A DNA stretch of 64,000 nucleotides from an uncultured Shimia sp. GTDB taxonomy: Bacteria; Pseudomonadota; Alphaproteobacteria; Rhodobacterales; Rhodobacteraceae. Under the pieces are notes generated by a model. It was not told the DNA's origin. It ran no database searches and saw nothing but the letters and a program-made list of their open reading frames with translations. Where the stretch lies: the NCBI RefSeq assembly GCF_947498095.1, contig NZ_CANMJE010000006.1:124001-188000 (forward strand). The letters are read 5' to 3'. Shown one piece after another: positions 62,405 to 64,000 of the stretch; within the stretch, counting starts at the first letter, position 1; each line of letters starts with the position of its first letter. The position numbers were made by a program, and so were the translations under genes.

Positions 62405-63700
62405 TTAACGGTCTTCGATGTCCACATAGTTGCGTTCGGTCTCACCCTGATAGAGCTGGCGCGGGCGACCAATTTTATGCGCTGGGTCCGAAAGCTGCTC
62501 TTTCCACTGTGAAATCCAACCAACGGTGCGCGACAGCGCAAAGATCGGCGTGAACATCGAGGTTGGGAAGCCCATCGCTTCAAGAATGATGCCCGAGTAG
62601 AAGTCGACGTTCGGGAACAGTTTCTTGTCGGCGAAGTAGGGGTCCGCCAGTGCCGCAGCCTCAAGCGCCTTGGCGGTCGCCAGAACCGGGTTGTCCTCGA
62701 CACCCAAGAGATCCAGAACCTCGTCAGCGGATTGTTTCATCACAGTCGCGCGTGGGTCGAAGTTCTTGTAAACGCGGTGGCCAAAGCCCATCAGGCGGAA
62801 CGGATCGTTCTTGTCCTTGGCGCGGGCGATGAACTCGGGAATGCGATCAGGTGTGCCGATTTCTTTCAGCATTTCCAGACATGCTTGGTTGGCACCGCCA
62901 TGAGCAGGGCCCCAGAGACATGCGACACCAGCCGCGATACAGGCGAATGGGTTGGCGCCAGAAGACGAGGCCAAACGCACTGTCGATGTTGACGCGTTTT
63001 GTTCGTGGTCAGCATGCAGCGTAAAGATACGGTCCATCGCACGTGCAAGGATCGGGTTCACTTCGTAGTCTTCGCATGGCACGGCAAAACACATGCGCAG
63101 GAAGTTCGACGCATAGTCTAGATCGTTGCGCGGATACACGAAAGGCTGCCCGATCGTGTATTTGTACGCCATCGCCGCGATGGTCGGCATCTTGGCGATC
63201 AAGCGGTGAGAAGCAACCTCACGCTGGCGCGGATCGTTGATGTCGGTCGAGTCGTGATAAAAGGCAGACATCGCGCCGACTACACCCACGATGATTGCCA
63301 TTGGGTGAGCATCCCGGCGGAAGCCTCTGAAAAAGTTGATCATTTGCTCATGCACCATCGTGTGGCGCGTGATCGTGCTCTCGAACTCGTCCAGCTCTTT
63401 GGCCGACGGCAGATAGCCGTAAAGCAGCAGGAAGCAAACTTCTAGATAGTGTGATGTGCCTGCCAGCTGGTCAATCGGATACCCGCGGTGCAGCAAGACA
63501 CCTTCTTCACCGTCAATATAAGTGATGGTCGAATCACAAGATGCGGTCGAGGTAAAGCCCGGGTCATAGGTGAATACACCGGCCTGGCCATAGAGTTTGC
63601 GGATGTCCAGAACGTCGGGACCGGCGGTCGGCGAGTAGATTGGCAGCTCAATGCTTTTGCCATCAATCGTCAATGTGGCTGTTTTGTCAGTCTCGGTCAT
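62405..63700 (-). CDS. gltA: Citrate synthase
   Basis: Condenses acetyl-CoA and oxaloacetate in the citric acid cycle. The 431 residues match the hexameric type I bacterial enzyme. Landmarks: [36 protein letters not shown], the catalytic His in [21 protein letters not shown], the second active-site His in [16 protein letters not shown], and the Asp region [18 protein letters not shown]. It lies just after gltX on the same strand (81 bases). Confidence 0.97.
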   Translation of the reverse strand: MTETDKTATLTIDGKSIELPIYSPTAGPDVLDIRKLYGQAGVFTYDPGFTSTASCDSTITYIDGEEGVLLHRGYPIDQLAGTSHYLEVCFLLLYGYLPSAKELDEFESTITRHTMVHEQMINFFRGFRRDAHPMAIIVGVVGAMSAFYHDSTDINDPRQREVASHRLIAKMPTIAAMAYKYTIGQPFVYPRNDLDYASNFLRMCFAVPCEDYEVNPILARAMDRIFTLHADHEQNASTSTVRLASSSGANPFACIAAGVACLWGPAHGGANQACLEMLKEIGTPDRIPEFIARAKDKNDPFRLMGFGHRVYKNFDPRATVMKQSADEVLDLLGVEDNPVLATAKALEAAALADPYFADKKLFPNVDFYSGIILEAMGFPTSMFTPIFALSRTVGWISQWKEQLSDPAHKIGRPRQLYQGETERNYVDIEDR

Positions 63701-63781
63701 ACTGTCTTTCCTCTCATACGCCCCTGTGCGCGGACCGCCGGGGTTGTTTAATTATGGGGCCGAAGCGTGCTTTGTGCCGCG

Positions 63782-64000
63782 TCAGCCCCCGTTGCCCTCT
63801 TCTGCCGCGTCCATCAGGCGAGCAACGGTTTCGTCGCGCCCCAGAACGAGCATCATGTCAAATACGCTGGGGGTCACGGCGCGTCCTGCAAGTGCGGCCC
63901 GCATGGGACCTGCCATCTTGCCGAACTTGATTTCTTTCGCCTCAGCGAAAGCGCCTGTGGCAGCCTCCAATTCGTCTCGGGTCCAGCTAGCATTTTGCAG
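63782..64000 (-). CDS. gltX: Glutamate--tRNA ligase, C-terminal part (runs off the window)
   Basis: Only the last 72 codons are in the window; the rest lies beyond position 64000. The C-terminal anticodon-binding helices are recognisable: [59 protein letters not shown]. The segment [16 protein letters not shown] is a hallmark of bacterial GluRS (usually RVALTGRTVSPGVFD). Charges tRNA-Glu with glutamate. Its position before gltA on the same strand is usual in Rhodobacteraceae. Confidence 0.9.
   Translation of the reverse strand: MQNASWTRDELEAATGAFAEAKEIKFGKMAGPMRAALAGRAVTPSVFDMMLVLGRDETVARLMDAAEEGNGG

Noticed and set aside
1-64000. tRNA, rRNA, CRISPR array or insertion sequence
   Set aside because: I looked in the intergenic regions for cloverleaf-like sequence, regular direct repeats with spacers, and transposase-like frames with terminal repeats, and found none that hold up.

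Overview
The window looks like the chromosome of a marine Roseobacter-type alphaproteobacterium (Rhodobacteraceae sensu lato). It is moderately GC-rich and densely coded, with about 60 genes and no gene-free stretch above 300 bases. Supporting signs are a GTTC-N7-GTTC LexA box of the alphaproteobacterial type in front of uvrA, a single-chain indolepyruvate ferredoxin oxidoreductase, an alphaproteobacterial Hint-domain protein, and purL/bolA/grxD and gltA/gltX neighbourhoods typical of the family. The species cannot be named from the sequence. I saw no rRNA, tRNA, CRISPR array, insertion sequence or integrase.

Layout. 0-8.8 kb: lipoprotein, pgk, a cytosolic and an exported cyclophilin in tandem, a DUF3179 protein, a membrane class III cyclase, a bactofilin overlapping an M23 endopeptidase, and a DUF455 ferritin-like protein coupled to a Bcp peroxiredoxin. 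8.9-16.8 kb: a large AsmA/YhdP-like protein overlapping queA, a Hint-domain gene broken by an in-frame TAA, an MFS transporter and a DUF924 protein. 16.8-22.4 kb: lpdA, a small methyltransferase-like protein and uvrA. 22.4-30.7 kb: valine/branched-chain catabolism (acyl-CoA dehydrogenase, 3-hydroxyisobutyryl-CoA hydrolase-like, mmsB, a Crp/Fnr regulator, DUF2892 protein; and separately mmsA with a divergent LysR), plus a carboxylate-amine ligase. 30.7-35.7 kb: CBS protein, coaD, DUF808 protein, a diheme cytochrome c, a cytochrome c-prime-like protein, LysR and a YHS-domain protein. 35.9-43.6 kb: tkt, a coiled-coil protein coupled to zapA, grxD, a small membrane protein, bolA, a GNAT protein, an AllA-like protein and purL. 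43.7-52 kb: an Omp85-type barrel gene broken by an in-frame TAG, a large MscS channel, a LysR gene followed by a run of RNA hairpins, and the indolepyruvate oxidoreductase. 52-60.6 kb: acyltransferase, murI, argC, ccmE, a muramidase-holin pair, a GFA protein, ccmF, ccmH and a PaaG-like hydratase. 60.6-64 kb: DUF2087 protein, an anchored RTX-repeat acidic protein, gltA and the 3 prime end of gltX.

Most genes are core metabolism and envelope biology. The points most worth following are: two genes each cut by one in-frame stop with a perfectly preserved reading frame on both sides (13.8 kb TAA, 44.1 kb TAG); a structured 3 prime UTR or small-RNA candidate with an exposed CCUCCC (47.33-47.50 kb, minus strand); a perfect Crp-consensus palindrome just after a Crp/Fnr gene (22.65 kb); a 23-base perfect palindrome before the indolepyruvate oxidoreductase (48.51 kb); and a muramidase-holin pair with its own transcription start region inside a cytochrome c maturation cluster, which resembles the unlinked lysis pair used by gene transfer agents.
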